From NCBI RefSeq assembly GCF_019320115.1, contig NC_089584.1:77066791-77130790 (forward strand): a DNA stretch of 64,000 bases, read 5' to 3'. A program made the translations under genes and the position numbers. Position 1 is the stretch's first letter. Each line of letters opens with the position of its first letter. The notes beneath the pieces are model-generated. The model saw only the letters and a program-made list of their open reading frames with translations, ran no database searches and was not told the origin of the DNA. Of this stretch, positions 9,573-22,004 are shown in pieces. This DNA is from Miscanthus floridulus. Its lineage: Eukaryota > Streptophyta > Magnoliopsida > Poales > Poaceae.

Positions 9573-12500
9573 TGTAACACCTCGGGTGTTTAAATATTAA
9601 AATCTGACATGTCATCATATGCATTGCAAAGCATTTGGCATTCGGTGAAAACTTTGATATGCATTTACTAAAACAAGTTTACATTTGTGTAATGTGTGTT
9701 GAAATGTATTGTTTGACTCAAGTTCAAAGTTTGTCTGGGTTTTGAATTTTTTGAGAAAACCCCGCTTTTCAACATTTAAACCCTACCCTAAAAATCCATT
9801 TCAAAATCTAAGCATATTTTGGGGTTGGGCCCAAAAGCAAAAGTGTAGAGCTTGGCAAGTTAAGCAAAGTTTGTTTTTGGAGTTTTTCAAGTTGTTTAGA
9901 AAAATTTTGAGTAATTCAAAAAGGCGTAATTCGTTAAAATTTCCTATTCAAATCCAAAAGTTCATTTCAAAATTTAGACCGAATTAGGAGATGGTTATAA
10001 AAGCAAAGTTGTAGAACTTTTGATTTTGAACAACTTTTGTTTTTGGAGATTTTTGAGTTGTTATGAAAATTTGGGAGTAATTTGTGAATTTTGGCGAATG
10101 GCAAACTTGTAAATACTGTGAACAGTGTTCACCGCCGAAGCTACACCGCCGGCGACCTTCTTCGGCGTTCCAGGCACGTCGTGGCCATCCTTGGCGTCAC
10201 GCTGGTGTGGAAACGGCTCCATCGTGGCTTCCTTGAGCTTCTGAGTCGCGTTATAAGAACCGAGACGCCGTCGTTGTCGTTTTTCATTCTTCTCTGTTTT
10301 TCCCGTCACCGCCGCCGCAGCTCCGTCGAGCTCTCGCCGTCGACCTAGCGTCGTTGCCGTCTCGGCAAAGCGTGCTTCAGCTCTGCTGTATCCTTGCACA
10401 TCTAGCCGACCCACCAATTCAGTTAGTCTTAGTCAGGAACTCGAGTTGCATCGCCTTCTTCCTCGCGGCCGGTAACTCCTCCGCCGAGCACGATTCGCCG
10501 TGGCCAGAGCTCCACGGTGCATCTTCGTCCCTGGTTTTGGCTGATTCTGTTTTGTCTCGATGCTATAGTACTTAATCCATAGCTGGTTGCTCATTTTGAC
10601 CACTGTAGTCGCCGGTACGCCATCACCGATGACGATCAGCTCCGCCGTGCTTGCTCGAAACATCAACCCACCTCTCTGTTGCTCCTTCAGCTTTGTGCTT
10701 TACTCGGTTGTGTTCAGGGTAAGCTGCTGGTGCTTCCTCGACCTTTAGTTTAACTGCTACCGGCCTGTAGCCGCTGGCGTAGCATTGCCGTGCCACCGCG
10801 TCCGTCATGGTCGGCGTAGTGCTCGGTTCGGTCCGTAATTGGTCGCGTTAGTGCCATAGATCGATGTGCTGTAACGTAGTGATCATGCTAGTACTCTTTC
10901 CGTCACCGTTGGACTCACCGTCGGCGAGAAATCGCTGGTCAGCGCCATCGCCATCGTGGTCAGCGCGCGAGGTTAGGGATGACAGGTGGGGTCGGGTTGT
11001 CAGTGACTCAGCGTTCAAATGGATTTTTCTATTTTTAGATTTGAATGAATAGTGTCTGTTTTTGTTATTTTTGTGTAGATTTATTTAGAGCTCCAAAAAT
11101 TATGAAAATTTTTGTGTGACTCCTCTGTAATGTATATTATTTAAGAAAAATATGAAATATTGTTTTTCAGTACTTTTTGAATGTGATAAAAATTGCTCAA
11201 TTTATTAATAAATGGATTTCCATGATTTTTCTAGACTTATTTACTTGTCCAAAAATTATGAAATTTGTTTTGCCACTTAGTTATCATGTAATGAACATTT
11301 ACTAAAATTTTGGGCTCAATTAGAATAAGTTGATTTATTTCATAATTTTGAATTAAATAATTAATTCATAAAAGCAAATAGTAACCTTTAGTGATTTAGG
11401 TTTTGTTTGTAATTTTGGATTGAGTAATGACCTTGGGTCATTTGTTGATAATGATCCTTGGCAATTGAGGTATGTGTTACGAAAAAAATTTAGTTGTTTG
11501 ACTTGCAACTGTACCGCGAAGGAAAGTTGTATTCAAATTGTTAATTTTGTATCCATCATCGAGCATCATGTTTCGTATTCCGCATCATGTTAAACATGGC
11601 ATTGTTATTATGTGTAGTGAACGAAGGTGAACACATGGTAGTTAATCAAGTTGTGGAGGAGGTTAATCCGTCTGTTGAGGTCGGATCGAATACTTGTGTG
11701 ACGTCACAGGAATCGGACTTTTCCATCAACGATGGCAAGCCCTGGATGCATACAACCCTACCTTGTGTTTTACAAATTAATTTCGCTTTTGCTTTTCGTT
11801 ACTACATTAAGTGATTAAGAGTTAAGTAAGAGCCTAATTGGTGCATTACCACCCTTGTTATTCCATATTTACCATATTACCAGTTTTAAACTCCTATATG
11901 CCTAGTTTTGCTTAGCTATGCGTAGAACGATGAAAGTCAGGTGACTACCTGCCACCTGCAAGTTTTAAATGAAACATTGGTTAACTATGTTAGTATGTGA
12001 TATGGGAATGTGGAGTAATAAATCTAGACCGGGCGGACTCGGTGTGTGTGAGCCACTAGACATGGAGGTCTTGTGAGCGTGTTCTTTCCGCCTGTGTCGA
12101 TGAAGGCACGTCCGTTGTTGAATTGCATGAGGTGAGAATTTGTAGTACTAACCACATACTCCAGTAAGCCTGAGCTTGGCAATTCTATTACGAGAAGGGC
12201 TACTCGCGCACTGGGAGTGGAGAGATGGCAGGAATAGCGTGTACCCACGTGGCAATGGCTGGAATGGTGGAGTACTGTATTCTCGGGTGGTGCGGACCCG
12301 TTCTTGTTTTAGAGGATCCGAGGGTAGGTTGGTATATGTTGGTCGGGGACCTGCATATGTTGTGTGGTCTAGAATTCCCAGCTGGGCTGTTTAATCGGTT
12401 CGAATCGTCGTTGCTCCTCGGTTATGGAGACTCAACTCACTGTTCATCATCGTAGTATTAATAACTGGAACTTGAATAAGGCTTGTGAAGGTGTTGGATA

Positions 12501-13159
12501 TGAAGTTTCATGATCTCAGTGCGGATCGTGTCAGCTTTGTATATAATTCTTATGAAGTTTTCTATATAAAGAATTTTGTTAAAAGAGCTTTTATGCAAAA
12601 GAACTTTGATCATTGTTAAAGCTATACCTTGAATCCCTGAGCCTACATTTCTATGTTATCAGTTTTATTTCGATTAAGTCTTGTTGAGTACTTTTGTACT
12701 CAGGGTTCGTTGACCCTTGTTGCAGGTGAGCCTCATGAGCAGATCTGTTTTGGATTGTGCTGCATGACTATTGTTCGTTCTGATGATGAGAAGTAAATGT
12801 GTGATCCTTGGGCAGGATGTTTATTTTGTGTGTTATGTATATATTAATTATGCCACTCCACTACTACTATGGTTTGTAATAATTATCGAACTTAGTTTAT
12901 AAGGTTTGAAACAACTGGTTTGTAAACTATGTTATTGTAAGACTTCCACTGTTTTTACTCTGGTGTTGATATTTGAATAAATGTTGTAATACTATAATGA
13001 CTCTGTAACGTGATCCTGCTCGGAAATCGTGGATGATTTGGGGTTCCCCGAGGACACCGACAGTCTTTTTAAGTTCATGGAAACATATGCATAGATGTCA
13101 AAGGTCGTCAGACAGTGACAGGTGCATGTGGGTCCTATAACTTAGGAGGTTCTGCCACA
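9573..13159 (+). repeat. E1 3' LTR
   Basis: About 3587 bp, TGTAACACC to GCCACA, with canonical TG/CA ends. It is nearly identical to 177-3764; differences are mostly single transitions. High LTR identity indicates that E1 inserted recently relative to the elements around it. Short ORFs inside are LTR shadows. Confidence 0.92.
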
Positions 13160-13164
13160 TCGGC
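13160..13164. repeat. Target-site duplication of E1, right copy (TCGGC)
   Basis: Matches 172-176. The E2 gag frame resumes from here, which proves that E1 landed in the E2 coding region. Confidence 0.85.
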
Positions 13165-14275
13165 TAGGAAAGCGAGTTGTTGATCAGAACTGGGCTGATT
13201 ATGAAGAAGAAAGTAATAAGGAAGAATATGTTTGGCAGGAAGGCCAATGGTATCCAGGAGGTCTGACAAGAAGCCAGAAAAGAAGAGTGCAATGACTAAG
13301 GAACAGAGAACTGGAATAGGCTCAAGCATCTGGTAGACCTCAAGTGTGGCGTGCTAAACGAACAGCCGATAGAGGGCAACCATCGGCTAATATTCAAATG
13401 GCTTTTCTATTGCCATTAGAATTCAGAGCTCCAACAGATCAAGAAGTTTACTCAGATTTTGATGAATTAGAGTATGAGGAGATAGTTGCCAAGTTGATAG
13501 TTATATAGCAGGCTATATTCGATAAACCAGTCAAGCATCAGCACTTAAAGGCTTTATATGTAAAAGGTTTTGTTGATGGGAAGCCGATGAACAAGATATT
13601 GGTGGATGGAGGTGCTTCTATCAATCTTATGCCTTATACCACTTTTCACAAGCTTGGCAAGGGGCCAGGAGATTTGATTGAAACTGATATGATGCTTAAG
13701 GATTGTGGGGGTAATGTGTCTAAGCCCTAGGGGGCAATGAACATTGAATTGACAATCGGAAGTAAGACTTTGCTCACCACATTCTTCATCATTGATGGAA
13801 AAGGGTCATACAGTTTACTCCTTGGTCATGATTGGATTCATGTAAACTATTGTGTGCCATCAACCATGCATCAATATTTGATTCAATGCCATAGAGATGA
13901 TGTCGAACTGGTTCGCGCTAATGAATCTATGAGTATCACAATAGCCGATCTTGTGTATTGGGAGCTAGAAGACTTTGAGTGTTTTTATAGCAAGCTATGG
14001 GAAAGAGGCTTTATTAAGATCAGTAATGAAGGCCAACAGCTGATCCAAGCAATCGGCTCTAAGAGTTTGTTTTGATGGATAATCATGGATTCACGTCGGC
14101 TGTTGGATTAAGGGAAATAAACATTGGTCCTAGAGATGGGCCTAGGCTGATGTATGTAAACACTAAGTCAAATCGTAAGTACGAGCCAGAGTTGATGGAT
14201 TTATTGAAGGGAATTTAAAGATTGTTTTACTTAAAGGGATGCTTGGCCTGGATCAATCAATTGTTTAAATTTTGA
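13165..14275 (+). pseudogene. E2 gag end and aspartic protease remnant
   Basis: Continues 2-176 in one frame to 14075, with stops at 13293 (TGA), 13317, 13506 and 13728 (TAG). The protease is shown by ILVDGGASINLMP (DGGA in place of the usual DSGA, as common in Tat and Athila elements) and LLLGHDWI. After 14075 a shifted stretch contains EPELMDLLKG and then a motif normally found just before RT. Homology then fades near 14275. No RT, RNase H or integrase follows. I infer an internal deletion of pol. Confidence 0.75.
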
Positions 14276-14600
14276 AGAGTTCCGGTGCAACCTATCAAGA
14301 AACAATCAGTGGAAAGTGATTGAAGGAGTATTATCTTGATGTTTAGATCAACGCTTGATAGCTGATTCATTCAGTCATCATCTCTAATAGCCGATACCAG
14401 AAGGGTATCGCCTCTAGTTCAAAAATAAACCCGAAGATGTAAAAGTCGATACGATATGTATCGCCTATAGAGCAAAAGCAAAAACAAAGATAATCATGAC
14501 ATATACAAGGGCATTACACTGAGACATGGTCATGGAAGAGCAGAAGATTTCATTCATTAGTTTGTCCTAAATACAATCTAATCAAAGACCTTGTTCACCA
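14276..14600. other. Non-coding E2 spacer between pol remnant and antisense ORF
   Basis: About 325 bp, AT-rich, with repeated GATA/CGATA-containing words (GCCGATACCAGAAGGGTATCGCC, GTCGATACGATATGTATCGCC). I see no ORF or TE end. The two GTATCGCC words may be part of a short inverted or direct repeat typical of Tat-element spacers. Confidence 0.5.
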
Positions 14601-17540
14601 CATCCTAAGCAGATGTGATGTCCACAATGGCCTCCGCTGCAATGACAAACACTTCAATCAAATCCTCATGCTCCTCGGGGCCATCACCCATCAGGAAGCC
14701 AGTCTCCATGGTATGGAGCTCATGCCCGGTCTAGACCTGCGTTGCGGACAGCGCCACCTATGTGCCATGATGGACACCATGGAGGGTGATCTCCTAAACA
14801 CAGGCTGGAACATCATGGAGGCAAGCGTTGATGAGGGGGCCCAAGCATTGACAACATCTATGGCCACATTCACCGCCAATTGGAGGGACTCCAACTGTAC
14901 CATTAGGGCTGGCGATCATAGAAATAGGAGAGCTATCAATATAAAGACAATGGAAATTAGAGTAAGAGCATTCCTAGAATTCATTTTACCCGCCACCATG
15001 GCATTAGACTCGGCCAGCCGTGCCCGAGCGGCCTGACCTCTTCTTCGGTGACATGAAGGGTAGCTTGAGAAACCACAAGGTGGACCTCAAGGTGGCCATT
15101 TTACTGAGTTGCCTTGGAGTAATGGTCCTAGGCGGCTTTCCACTCTTGGAGGAAACACTAGGCATCATCATCGTTGTAAGAGTCGGAGGAATCCAATGAC
15201 AAGGCAAGCATAGAAGATGCAGCATCAGAAGGCTCGCTGGCCCTAAGGAGAGGACAAAGACTATCATTCAAGATGAACCTATAAACAAGTTAGAAAAGTT
15301 CACTACCATGAATAGAAGATATTGGTCCTCACCTCATACATCGAAGGCACTGGTTCACCGACATGTCCTCCTCCAAAATCTCCTCTACTGCACGCTTGCC
15401 TCGGCTATCCTCATCGGCCATTGAATCTACAAGAAGGGGAAAAAGGATGCTATAGAGTTTACGAGGGCAGAGAAGTGCAAAGGAATAGGAGCTATTGCGA
15501 ATGTAGATGTATTTGAGGCCAGAGCCCTCGACTGGTATTTGAAGCCATGGAGCAAGGAGGTGGACGCCTTGGGATGTGCAAAAGGCAACCACAATTAATA
15601 GAAGGTGAAGCACCACCTCACTAATGCCAAAGAGAATACGGCTTTTGGTGACTAAGGATAGAAGATCGAGGGGCTCTCTTAATAAATGTCATGTTTTCAG
15701 ACTTAATCCGATCAAGGATAGAAATATGGAATCAGTTATTTTCAAATCGGCTCTTTAGCCGAAACGAGAAATACAATGAGGTGATAGAAAGTATGGTTAT
15801 CATTGATTCTATAGAAGATACATGTTGATATACAAATTACAAGTCTAGAACATCCTAGATTGCTTTCAGTACTTCTAGCCAGATAGCATCAACTTTTGCG
15901 ATTTGTTGCTTGTCTTCTTCGGCTGATCCAGGAATATCCTATAGGCTACCATGGATGACCCTACCTTCTTTGACCTTGGCTAGCAGTTCTTGTTTATTTT
16001 GCTTAATGGCATCGGGTATTTGAGCCAGGCTGGACTTTGTGGCGATCAATGGCAACTTTCACCTTCTCCGATTCCTTCTTAAGTTCTGCATGCCTAATTT
16101 CTAGTTGGGTTAGCTCTGGGTCGATCCTAAGGGAGGAGTTCTTCAAATCATCAATCAACTATGTCAGCTCTTTAGCCTCTTGCCTATTGGAGTTCCTCTT
16201 AGCCAATAAAGCTTCACGGTCGGACAAATTCCTCTGAGCCTTTTTTTACTTTTAGGGCCTAATCTTCAATAATGGATAAAGGTGTCAAGACTCTAGAGAG
16301 AACTGGGGATGGATTACCCTTAATAGCCAAGAAAACTCTCTACATTGAATTAGTGTCTTGGACCAAATCGACTATATTCTTTTCAAACATTGGCAATCTG
16401 TCCCTTAGCCAATTTCTAGTCTCTTCTGACAAAGCTTCCTTAGAGGAGGTGGCTGATGAGCTGATTTCATCTTCATCGAGATACTCCTCAAGATTGAAAG
16501 AGTAGCTCAGACCTGGGAGATTGAGTGCCTATATATATAAGAAAATCTTGATTAGGAGGATTGGATCAATTTATAATAAAATGAACGGTGAAGTGGATAC
16601 AACACTTTTTCTATGGTAGCCTCTATCTAAGGAGAAGGGATGCTTGATGATGCACCAATGATGTCTGGTTGAATCGGCTCTGAGCTTTCATCGTTGGTAT
16701 CTGCAAATATTAAGGAAAATTTCTTAGTTCATAATTATTGCAGAAGGATCAAAGGGATAAATGATTTTCTTACCATCAGTTTTATGCTGAACTGGTCAAT
16801 CGGTAGTATGAGTGTCCACAACAGGATCATTTTCAACATCAATCGGATCATTATCAATAGGTGGACTGCCAAACTCCTGCTCTTGCATGGGTGTTTCCTC
16901 AGAGAGTATCTGACATGATAAATGGTCAGATGAAGGGCGAAAATTGAATAAAAATCAAGGATTTAAAGAATATGCCTTGGCAATATCATGGGGTGAAATG
17001 GATGGACTTATATCTTTTGCTATCTTAGAAGCATCGGTTATTTCAACTGCAATTGGCTCCTTTTGAGGATCAGTCGATGAAGGTTTAGTTGGTGATGAAT
17101 CAAATGCCTAGGATAGCAGTTTCGCACCTAGAGCAGATTGGGACGCAATGTTTGATAACTATGAAGAAACGGAATTAGAAGTTGAATATTAGTTTGAGAA
17201 GAATATGGATTGTTTACCTGAGCAGCTGATGGTCTTGTTCTTTGGAGTCTTTTCCCAGTAACGGCTTTCTAGGTTGCCCCTTAGACTGCCTTATGCTTTG
17301 AAGATTGATACATCACGATCGTGGGGGTAGCATGAGTTTTCATCAATTTCTTCAATGAAGGTGCGACCGATCCTATTCTTGAAACTAGGCATGGTGGCTG
17401 ATAATCTATAGGATGCCCCTTCCTATTCAAGCTTGGAGGATCAAATTCAGTGTCCTAAAAGGTTCGGTTAGAACAGTTGGTAAGAGAATTCATCAAATAA
17501 TTTTTTGAAAAAGAAACGGTAAGTTACCTCTCTGTCAGAA
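14600..17540 (-). pseudogene. E2 antisense ORF, degenerate coiled-coil C-terminal part
   Basis: Read on the minus strand the region is patches of Glu/Lys/Leu-rich helical sequence (for example RIDPELTQLEIRHAELKKESEKV near 16070-16160) in shifting frames with many stops. Plus-strand ORFs here (16037-16237, 16272-16505, 14668-15036) are complements of this sequence and are not genes. It lies downstream of, and on the same strand as, the plant mobile domain at 17615-18587, where Tat antisense ORFs usually have a coiled-coil tail. No frame stays open beyond about 100 codons. Confidence 0.55.
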
Positions 17541-17614
17541 GTAAATTCCCCACCCAGAGCTATACACAAAGTGTGGATCAACCCATAGAAAAGATGGGAG
17601 TGCCATTCTTGCCA

Positions 17615-18587
17615 CTAGGAGTCAAAGAGAGTGGAAGAGAAGCTAACTCTAATCCAGTCATGCAAGCAAAGGGAAGGAAGATCTGATCCCAATTGAAAGA
17701 CTCTAGAGGCTTCCATCACCTCACTGATACCTTCTCTTGGCATCAATGTATTTTTGAAGAACAATTGAGGGCGGGGGGGGGGGGGGGGGTTGACCAAGAC
17801 CAAACTAACAGGCTATGAAGGACAAAATGTAAAACTCATAAGTTGGAAGGTTGCCTAGAAGGAAGGAGCCTGTGCCATTTTACCACAACCATGATGAAAT
17901 TTGGCTAGAAGAACGCAGGGCTTGATGAAGGAATTAAAGATTGCAGCCATTGTCTCATCCGAATAGCCTGATTGAAATCGAAATTTGAATGGGAAGATTA
18001 GCTCATTGTTCTCATCCTCATCATATGGTAGCCAAGTTAGGATATCTAAATCAAACGCTCTATAAAACTTTTTGAAGAGATGGCCAACATCGATATCAAT
18101 TGTTATGGCCGATGCAGCCTCGCCATAGCTTATGCACTGACGGGTTCTTCCTTCTTCGCCTCTATATTCCTTATCAAAGTTGGAGGAAGAGAAACTCAGG
18201 TTTCTAAGATCAGGCCTTACAATCTTGTGCATATATAGGTTCAGCCATAGCTGTATCAACCACCAAGGGCCACTAATAGTATGCACTGGTTCATTATTCA
18301 GTAATTGGGCAGCTACCTGATGCATTAGATGATAAGCAGGTCCTTGCAGATACTTTCTAAGGGGATATCCTTGCCTACTATCAAATGCTCTACCATGAGT
18401 TTATAATTGTAAGTCGAACCATAAGATGACCCATAGAAGATGAATCTCTCCAACCACATATTTAGAAAGGCCACATATTCTTTTTTGCTAACAGTTGATT
18501 CGTCTCTGATGTGGTTTACAATGTAACTTGCCCATCCTATGTAGTCTGATATCTTGGCTAATTTCTTGGATTTCTTGGATCCAGCAC
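17615..18587 (-). pseudogene. E2 antisense ORF, plant mobile domain (C-terminal two thirds)
   Basis: Minus strand, reading from 18587 down. It begins GSKKSKKLAKISDYIGWASYI, goes through EYVAFLNMWLERFIF, changes frame near 18325, and continues HTISGPWWLIQLWLNLY, NNELIFPFKFRFQSGYSDE and, after another shift, FFKNTLMPREGISEV and SRVFQLGSDLPSLCLHDW. These are hallmarks of the plant mobile domain captured by Tat retrotransposons. A run of 17 G at 17773-17789 reads as Pro in this frame. E3 separates it from its N-terminal part at 35531-36260. Function of the family is uncertain; this copy is dead. Confidence 0.75.
17773..17789. repeat. Seventeen-base G homopolymer
   Basis: Run of G inside the E2 antisense ORF, poly-Pro on the minus strand. 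Length may be unreliable for sequencing reasons. Confidence 0.8.
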
Positions 18588-18990
18588 TGTCGATAGAATA
18601 TCATCGGTAGTCCACCGAGGGGTATCCCGCGATGGTAGATTTGTCGGTGGGGGTGCACATAATCAAGAACCGGATAGTGACACAAGGTGTAGAGACAACA
18701 ATTTAGATAGGTTCAAGCCATCTGATCGACGTAATACCCTACGTCCTGTGTCTTTAGTGTATTGTATTGAGATGTAGTAGATAGATCTAGATGGATCGTG
18801 TCTGCTAGGGGACCCCTGCCTCTCCTTATATAGTCTAAAGGGATAGGGTTACAAGTAAAGTATCCTATTTGGTACTATACAATGTCTTGCGGTGCACGCT
18901 GAGCAGTGCCATGCATGCCTTGATCTTGTGGGATGGGCCACCTCTGTTGGTGTAGCCCATGTCTTGTCTTGAGGATACTAGGGGGCCGTA
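18588..18990 (-). repeat. E3 3' LTR (left copy)
   Basis: On the plus strand it runs TGTCGATAGAATATC to GGGGGCCGTA, matching 34400-34801. On the minus strand it starts TACGG and ends GACA, so the start lacks the usual TG. It contains GGATAGGGTTACAAGTAAAG and a TATATAG word also present in the right copy. Confidence 0.75.
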
Positions 18991-19000
18991 CCCCCATAGC
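18991..19000 (-). promoter_or_regulatory. Probable E3 polypurine tract
   Basis: Minus strand reads GCTATGGGGG directly before the LTR start. Short, and interrupted by pyrimidines, so support is modest. Confidence 0.45.
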
Positions 19001-19324
19001 TAGTCCCTGAGCCTGATAGTAGGTGACATAGTCATGTGGTGCCAGGGTCATAAAGTAGAAGACCAGCTGAGCAGGTAGCTAGTCCCTGGGCGTAGCCTCG
19101 AGATGAAAAGCGCACATTCACCGCAAGGTGAAGTGTGTCCACTTAGTCCCCAAGCCTACTGGAAGATCAAGAATGGATCTTGTAGCAGGGTCAAAGGAAA
19201 AGAAGTCTGAAAGCTTGCTGACATCGTCTGACATGTGCATATCAAGACCCCAGACGTGCTGCCCAAGATCAGCACCCTGATCCGAATAGCATGGAGCAGC
19301 TTGATAGCACACCGACGAGATGTA
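19001..19324. other. E3 internal spacer
   Basis: About 320 bp between the LTR and the tandem array, containing two related phrases on TAGTCCCTGAG/TAGTCCCTGGG and AAGTGTGTCCACTTAGTCC (the latter recurs at 20231-20250 after the array). No ORF of note; possibly an eroded further array unit. Confidence 0.5.
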
Positions 19325-20230
19325 GCAAGATCCGAGCAGCAAGGGAGTCCCCGATGTCGCTGACGATGTCCAACAAGTGAGGAGCGAGGAGTCCCTAGCG
19401 TCGCTGGGGATGTCCGAGCACCGAGGAGCGAGGAGTCCCTAGCATCACTGGTGATGATCGAGTGCCGAGGAGCGAGGAGCCCCTGGTGTCGTCGGTGATG
19501 ACCGAGCACCGAGGAGTCCTCGGTGTAGGCGGTGATGTCCGAGAACTGAGGAGTCCTCGGCGAAGCTGGTGACGTCCGAGCACCAAGGAGCGAGGAGTCC
19601 CCGGCGTCGCTGGCAATGACCAAGCATCGAGGAACAAGGAGTCCCCGACGTCACTGGCAATGACCGAGCACCGAGGAGCGAGGAGTCCCCAACGTCACTA
19701 GAGATGTCCGAGCACTAAGGAGCAAGGAGTCCCCGGTGTCGCTGGCGATGACAGAGCACCGAGGAGTGAGGAGTCTTCGATGTCGCTAGTGTTGACCGAG
19801 CACCGAGGAGCGAGGAGTCCCCAGCATCACAGGTGATGACCGAGCATCAAGGAGCGAGGAGTCCCTGGCATCGCTGGTGATGACCGAGCATCAAGGAGCG
19901 AGGAGTCCCCGGTGTCGCTGGCGATGACCGAGCACCGAGGAGCGAGGAGTCCTCGGCGTCGCTGGTGATGTCTGAGCACCAAGGAGCAAGGAGTCCCCGA
20001 CGTTGCTGGCGATGATCAAGCACCGAGGAGCGAGGAGTCCCTGGCGTCACTGGCGATAACCAAGCACCGAGGAGCGAGGAGTCCCTAGTGTAGGTGGCGA
20101 TGTCTGAGCACCGAGGAGCGAGGAGTCTCCGGCGTTGCTGGCGATGACCAAGCACCGAGGAGTCCCCAGTGTAGGCGGTGTTGTTCGAGCACCAAGGAGT
20201 CCTCGGCGTAGTTGGTGATGTTCATGTGGT
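19325..20230. repeat. E3 tandem array, period about 44 bp, about 20 units
   Basis: The consensus core is GAGCACCGAGGAGCGAGGAG followed by TCCCCGGCGTCGCTGGCGATGACC. Some units are shortened to about 36 bp by loss of GAGCGAG (for example near 19500-19580 and 20150-20210). Since 44 is not a multiple of three, minus-strand ORFs crossing it (19156-19623, 19847-20155) repeat the same peptide in different frames and are shadows. Divergence among units is mainly transitions. Confidence 0.85.
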
Positions 20231-20389
20231 GAAGTGTGCCCACTTAGTCCTCGAGCATGAAGAATCCAAGGGCCAAGGAGTAACCGACGTAGCTAGCGAT
20301 GAAGCATGAGCGATGAACATTTTGGTCAACTAGTCGACAATGAAGTGAGCATTGATTAGAAACGATCGGCGAACAATCCGATCAACTAG

Positions 20390-20394
20390 TCGGC
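20390..20394. repeat. Target-site duplication of E4, left copy (TCGGC)
   Basis: Pairs with TCGGT at 33586-33590, one base changed. It sets the E4 LTR boundaries. Confidence 0.7.
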
Positions 20395-21954
20395 TGAAAG
20401 TATCTAGGCCCCTAGTTGGGTTTCAGTGATCAATGACAATACAAGATTACTATGACTAACGTGTGTTTTGCAGAGGCAATTAAGTTAGGTCATGGTAATG
20501 GAGATCAATTGGGCAATCAAGGTGGTCATGCCCCTACGATGGAAATCATTTTGGTTTTCAAAGGATGGACGACAAGGTTAAGGATGACTAGTTCTAAGTG
20601 TCGATTGGAGTTGGAGAGACACTTAGAGTAGCTTAGGACTTTGTTTTTCCTTTGGCCATACTATTAAGGGCGGTATGGATAGGTAGCTTGACCTAGATGA
20701 GTCTAGTGAGTTAGGTATGGTGCACACTTGCTAAGTCTAGCACTAGGTAGCTCCTACAAAGCCTTTAGATCCATTGGAGCAAACTTCATTCACGTATGAT
20801 CACAAGTTGGAGGTGAATGGAGGGTCAAATACTGACTGGACGCTGGCTCCGGTGTGACCAGACGCTGGCCGTAGGGTCCGGTCAATTCATTTGACCAAGG
20901 AGATTGTGTTCGGTGCAATCGGACACTAAGTGGTCGAGTGACCGGATGCTGAGAACCAGTGTCCGATCGACTCCAGTAAGGTTCCAGAGAAGGAATTCTG
21001 TGACCGAACACGACCGGTCAGTACTGACCGGACCCTGGGGGTTCAACGTCCGGTCGAGTACAGTAAGGTTCTAGTGAGGGTTTAATGCAACTGGATGTGT
21101 CTGGTCAGTGATGATCGGACACTGCCTGCGTCCGGTCAACACTTAAACACTAGTGTACGGTTTGAACTGACCGGAGCGTCCGGTCAACATGACCAGAGCG
21201 TCCGGTCACCCCGTAGAGGCACATAATGGTTCATTTTTTAGGCTACCTTATAAATAGAAGCTCTACTCGTGTGTGGAGTCACTTTTGCTCATTCCAACAG
21301 TTGAGAAACACCTTTGTGAGTGCCAAAAAGAGCAAGGTCCTAGTGAGGTGATTGAGATTTGAGAATCCAATAGAGTAGCCTCATTAGTGAATCAAGAGTA
21401 GCAAAGTGTGCATCCACCATTCTCTTTAGGCTTCGTGTGGTCAAGTGAGAGTTCATGCTTGTTACTCTTGGTGATCACCATCACCTAGATGGCTTGGTGG
21501 TGATTGGGAGCTTGGTGATCACCCGATGGAGCTTGTGGGTGACCCAACTCAAGTTGTGAGTGGTTGTGGGTGATTCACCACGACGGAGTGTCGAAGAATC
21601 AACCCGTAGAGAGCACTTGATCCTTGCGCGGATCAAGGGGGAGCTACACCCTTGCGTGGGTGCTCCAACGAGGACTAGTGGGGAGTGGCGACTCTCCGAT
21701 ACCTTAGCAAAACATCGCCGTGTTCCTCTCTCTCTCTATTTACTTTGAGCAATTCAATACTTGTTTTTACATTCATAGAATTGCCATGCTAGAGTAAGTT
21801 TGGAACATAGGTTGCAAGTCTTTTGTGCGTTAGATTATTAGAAACACCTTTCTAGGCACAAGGAGTTAATTGGGCTAACCATAGGTCTTAATTATTGCAA
21901 GAAAATTTAGAATTAGCCCAATTCACCCCCCTCTTGGGCATCTTGATCCTTTCA
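20395..21954 (+). repeat. E4 5' LTR
   Basis: About 1560 bp, TGAAAG to CTTTCA. It has an array of GACCGGA/TCCGGTCA words at about 20826-21205 and a TATAAATA box at 21249-21256. Compared with 32034-33585 it carries one extra copy of a 20-bp GACC(A/G)GAGCGTCCGGTCA unit near 21190 and many single-base transitions. Confidence 0.9.
21249..21256 (+). promoter_or_regulatory. TATA box of E4 5' LTR
   Basis: TATAAATA about 45 bp after the CCGGTC array. In the 3' LTR the same place reads TATAAATT (32866-32873). The position fits the U3/R junction. Confidence 0.55.
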
Positions 21955-21956
21955 AT

Positions 21957-21969
21957 TGGTATCACAACC
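21957..21969 (+). promoter_or_regulatory. E4 primer binding site
   Basis: TGGTATCACAACC two bases after the LTR end, an initiator-Met-type site that departs from TGGTATCAGAGCC at three or so positions. Confidence 0.75.
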
Positions 21970-22004
21970 TCGTGCTCATGTTTTTAAGCTTAATCGCTTA
22001 GAGC

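Larger units (their letters stand above)
177..13159 (+). mobile_element. E1: Tekay/Del-like Ty3/gypsy retrotransposon, almost complete
   Basis: Order: 5' LTR, primer site, extra ORF, gag, protease, RT, RNase H, integrase with chromodomain-like tail, polypurine tract, 3' LTR. LTRs of about 3.59 kb and an ORF ahead of gag fit the Tekay/Del chromovirus group (I recall rice RIRE3/RIRE8 as having such an extra ORF). Coding damage is limited to three in-frame TAGs and one single-base deletion. The target duplication is intact, so the element is a clean and fairly recent insertion into the E2 gag. Lineage is based on LTR size, integrase tail and extra ORF. Confidence 0.9.

Noticed and set aside
10061..10417. 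118-codon minus ORF and others in the E1 LTRs (695-952, 806-1018, 10091-10348)
   Set aside because: They fall in the GC-rich block of the LTR, differ in frame integrity between the two LTR copies, and have no recognisable domain.
19156..19623. Minus-strand repeat-protein gene across the 44-bp array
   Set aside because: The period is not a multiple of three, so the peptide repeats in different frames by accident of a stop-free unit.
19325..20230. CRISPR-like array
   Set aside because: The repeat is continuous at 44 bp without unique spacers, in plant retrotransposon DNA.
21957..21969. tRNA genes at primer-site-like sequences
   Set aside because: They are short tRNA complements at LTR edges; no cloverleaf or intact tRNA gene was found in the window.
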